DNA from: Streptomyces dengpaensis
GTDB lineage: Bacteria > Actinomycetota > Actinomycetes > Streptomycetales > Streptomycetaceae
Assembly: GCF_002946835.1 (NCBI RefSeq)
Contig: NZ_CP026652.1
Span: forward strand, 4,278,001-4,342,000
Direction: 5' to 3'
DNA: 64,000 bases
A model generated the notes under the pieces. That model made no database searches. It was not told the origin of the DNA and saw only the letters and a program-made list of their open reading frames with translations. Every line of letters begins with the position of its first letter. Within the stretch, counting starts at the first letter, position 1. Shown here piece after piece: positions 63,378 to 64,000 of the stretch. The translations under genes were made by a program, and so were the position numbers.

Positions 63378-64000
63378 TCAGCCCGACAGGCGCACCGGCA
63401 TGATCAGATACTTGTAGGCCTCGTCCGCCTCGGCGTCCATGGCTGCCTTGCCGCTCAGCAGCGCGGGCTTGGTGGACGTGGTGAAGGAGAGCTGGGCCAC
63501 CGGCGAGTCGATGGCGCTCAGGCCGTCGAGCAGGAACGTCGGGTTGAAGGCGATCGAGATGTCGTCGCCCTCCAGCTGGGCGTCGACCCTTTCCACAGCC
63601 TGTGCGTCGTCGCTGGAACCGGCCTCCAGGATCAGCACGCCCTGCTCGAAGCTCAGGCGCACCGGGGTGTTCCGCTCGGCGACCAGGGCGACGCGCTTGA
63701 CGGCCTCCACGAAGGGGGCGGTCTCGATCACGGCCACGGAGTTGAACTCCGTCGGGAACAGCGTGCGGTACTTCGGGAGGTCGCCTTCGAGCAGACGGGT
63801 GGTCGTACGCCGCCCGGCGCCCTCGAAGCCGATCAGGCCCTCGCCCGCTCCGGAGCCGGACAGCGCCAGGATCACGCTGTCGCCGCTCGTGAGGGCCTTG
63901 GCGATGTCCAGGAGCGTCTTGGCGGGCACCAGGGCGACCGCGGACGCGTCCGGGTTCTCCGGCTTCCACAGGAACTCGCGGACCGCGAAGCGGTAGCGGT
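63378..64000 (-). CDS. dnaN: DNA polymerase III beta clamp (partial, N-terminus beyond the window)
   Basis: The last 207 residues of the sliding clamp: RYRFAVREFLWKPE, VPAKTLLDIAKAL, LLEGDLPKYRTLFP, AVKRVALVAERNTPVRLSFE and the C-terminal YKYLIMPVRLSG that shapes the clamp-loader/polymerase binding groove. The reading frame is open to the right edge. dnaN next to gnd and recF fixes the chromosome position: dnaA and oriC should follow on the right. Confidence 0.97.
   Translation of the reverse strand, partial: RYRFAVREFLWKPENPDASAVALVPAKTLLDIAKALTSGDSVILALSGSGAGEGLIGFEGAGRRTTTRLLEGDLPKYRTLFPTEFNSVAVIETAPFVEAVKRVALVAERNTPVRLSFEQGVLILEAGSSDDAQAVERVDAQLEGDDISIAFNPTFLLDGLSAIDSPVAQLSFTTSTKPALLSGKAAMDAEADEAYKYLIMPVRLSG

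Overview
The window is from the chromosome core of a Streptomyces-type actinomycete, close to the replication origin. The evidence is the very high GC content, frequent GTG starts and ATGA/GTGA gene overlaps, an SsgA-like sporulation protein, CrgA, DLW-39, class E sortases and, at the right edge, the order dnaN - gnd - recF - DUF721 - gyrB - gyrA - DUF3566 - tRNA-Ile that sits beside oriC in Streptomyces. oriC itself should lie just beyond position 64000, between dnaN and dnaA.

There are two halves. About 1-29450 is accessory. The left edge holds broken genes: the end of a SpoIIE-type phosphatase and a frameshifted alcohol dehydrogenase. Next come an SsgB-like gene coupled to a membrane protein (795-1951), a repeat-rich secreted protein (2157-2543), two alpha/beta hydrolases of the Asp-nucleophile type (3087-4961), a nitroreductase and a tightly overlapping aromatic-catabolism operon (FAD hydroxylase, extradiol-type dioxygenase, fumarylacetoacetase-like hydrolase, acetoacetyl-CoA ligase; 5105-11649) with a divergent TetR. 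A self-sufficient CYP102-like P450-reductase fusion with an alcohol dehydrogenase (12517-16915) follows, then two paralogous TetR genes (17045-18684), a second small secreted protein, a ferredoxin / ferredoxin reductase / P450 operon (19803-22585), another TetR and two tandem PAS/GAF-PP2C-HATPase phosphatases (23757-28742). An IS5-type transposase relic and tRNA-Leu(CAG) close the half.

About 29565-64000 is conserved core: the FhaA-FhaB-PstP-RodA/FtsW-PbpA-PknB signalling and cell-wall operon; an Mrr-type nuclease fused to a phage-antirepressor-like N-terminus; a cluster of three class E sortases with pabA and a small membrane protein; DUF881, crgA, a rhomboid protease, cyclophilin, DUF5324, tRNA-Ala, an HTH regulator, a second Ser/Thr kinase, DLW-39, DUF6344, tRNA-Ile, DUF3566, gyrA, gyrB, DUF721, recF, gnd and partial dnaN. 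Two identical parS-like sites and a cluster of DnaA boxes fit an origin-proximal location.

The most notable pattern is regulatory. A paired palindrome (consensus TTCCATACGNCGTACGGAA, then TACCATACGNCGTATGGAA 24-33 bp on) occurs four times, at 2723, 17001, 17889 and 19380. In every copy the second palindrome contains TACCAT or TACCGT, seven bases, then ATG. At two copies this ATG is the start of an intact TetR gene, apparently read as a leaderless message. At the other two it opens a short basic peptide that looks like a decayed TetR 5' end. The copies face the CYP102-like fusion and the two small secreted proteins, which share a signal peptide. This suggests a dispersed regulon built by repeated duplication of one regulator-operator-target unit. 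A second regulator pair (11787 and 22819) shares another palindrome, TGAYGAATYCATCA. Four minus-strand genes also have short tandem-repeat arrays at or just past their stop codons.
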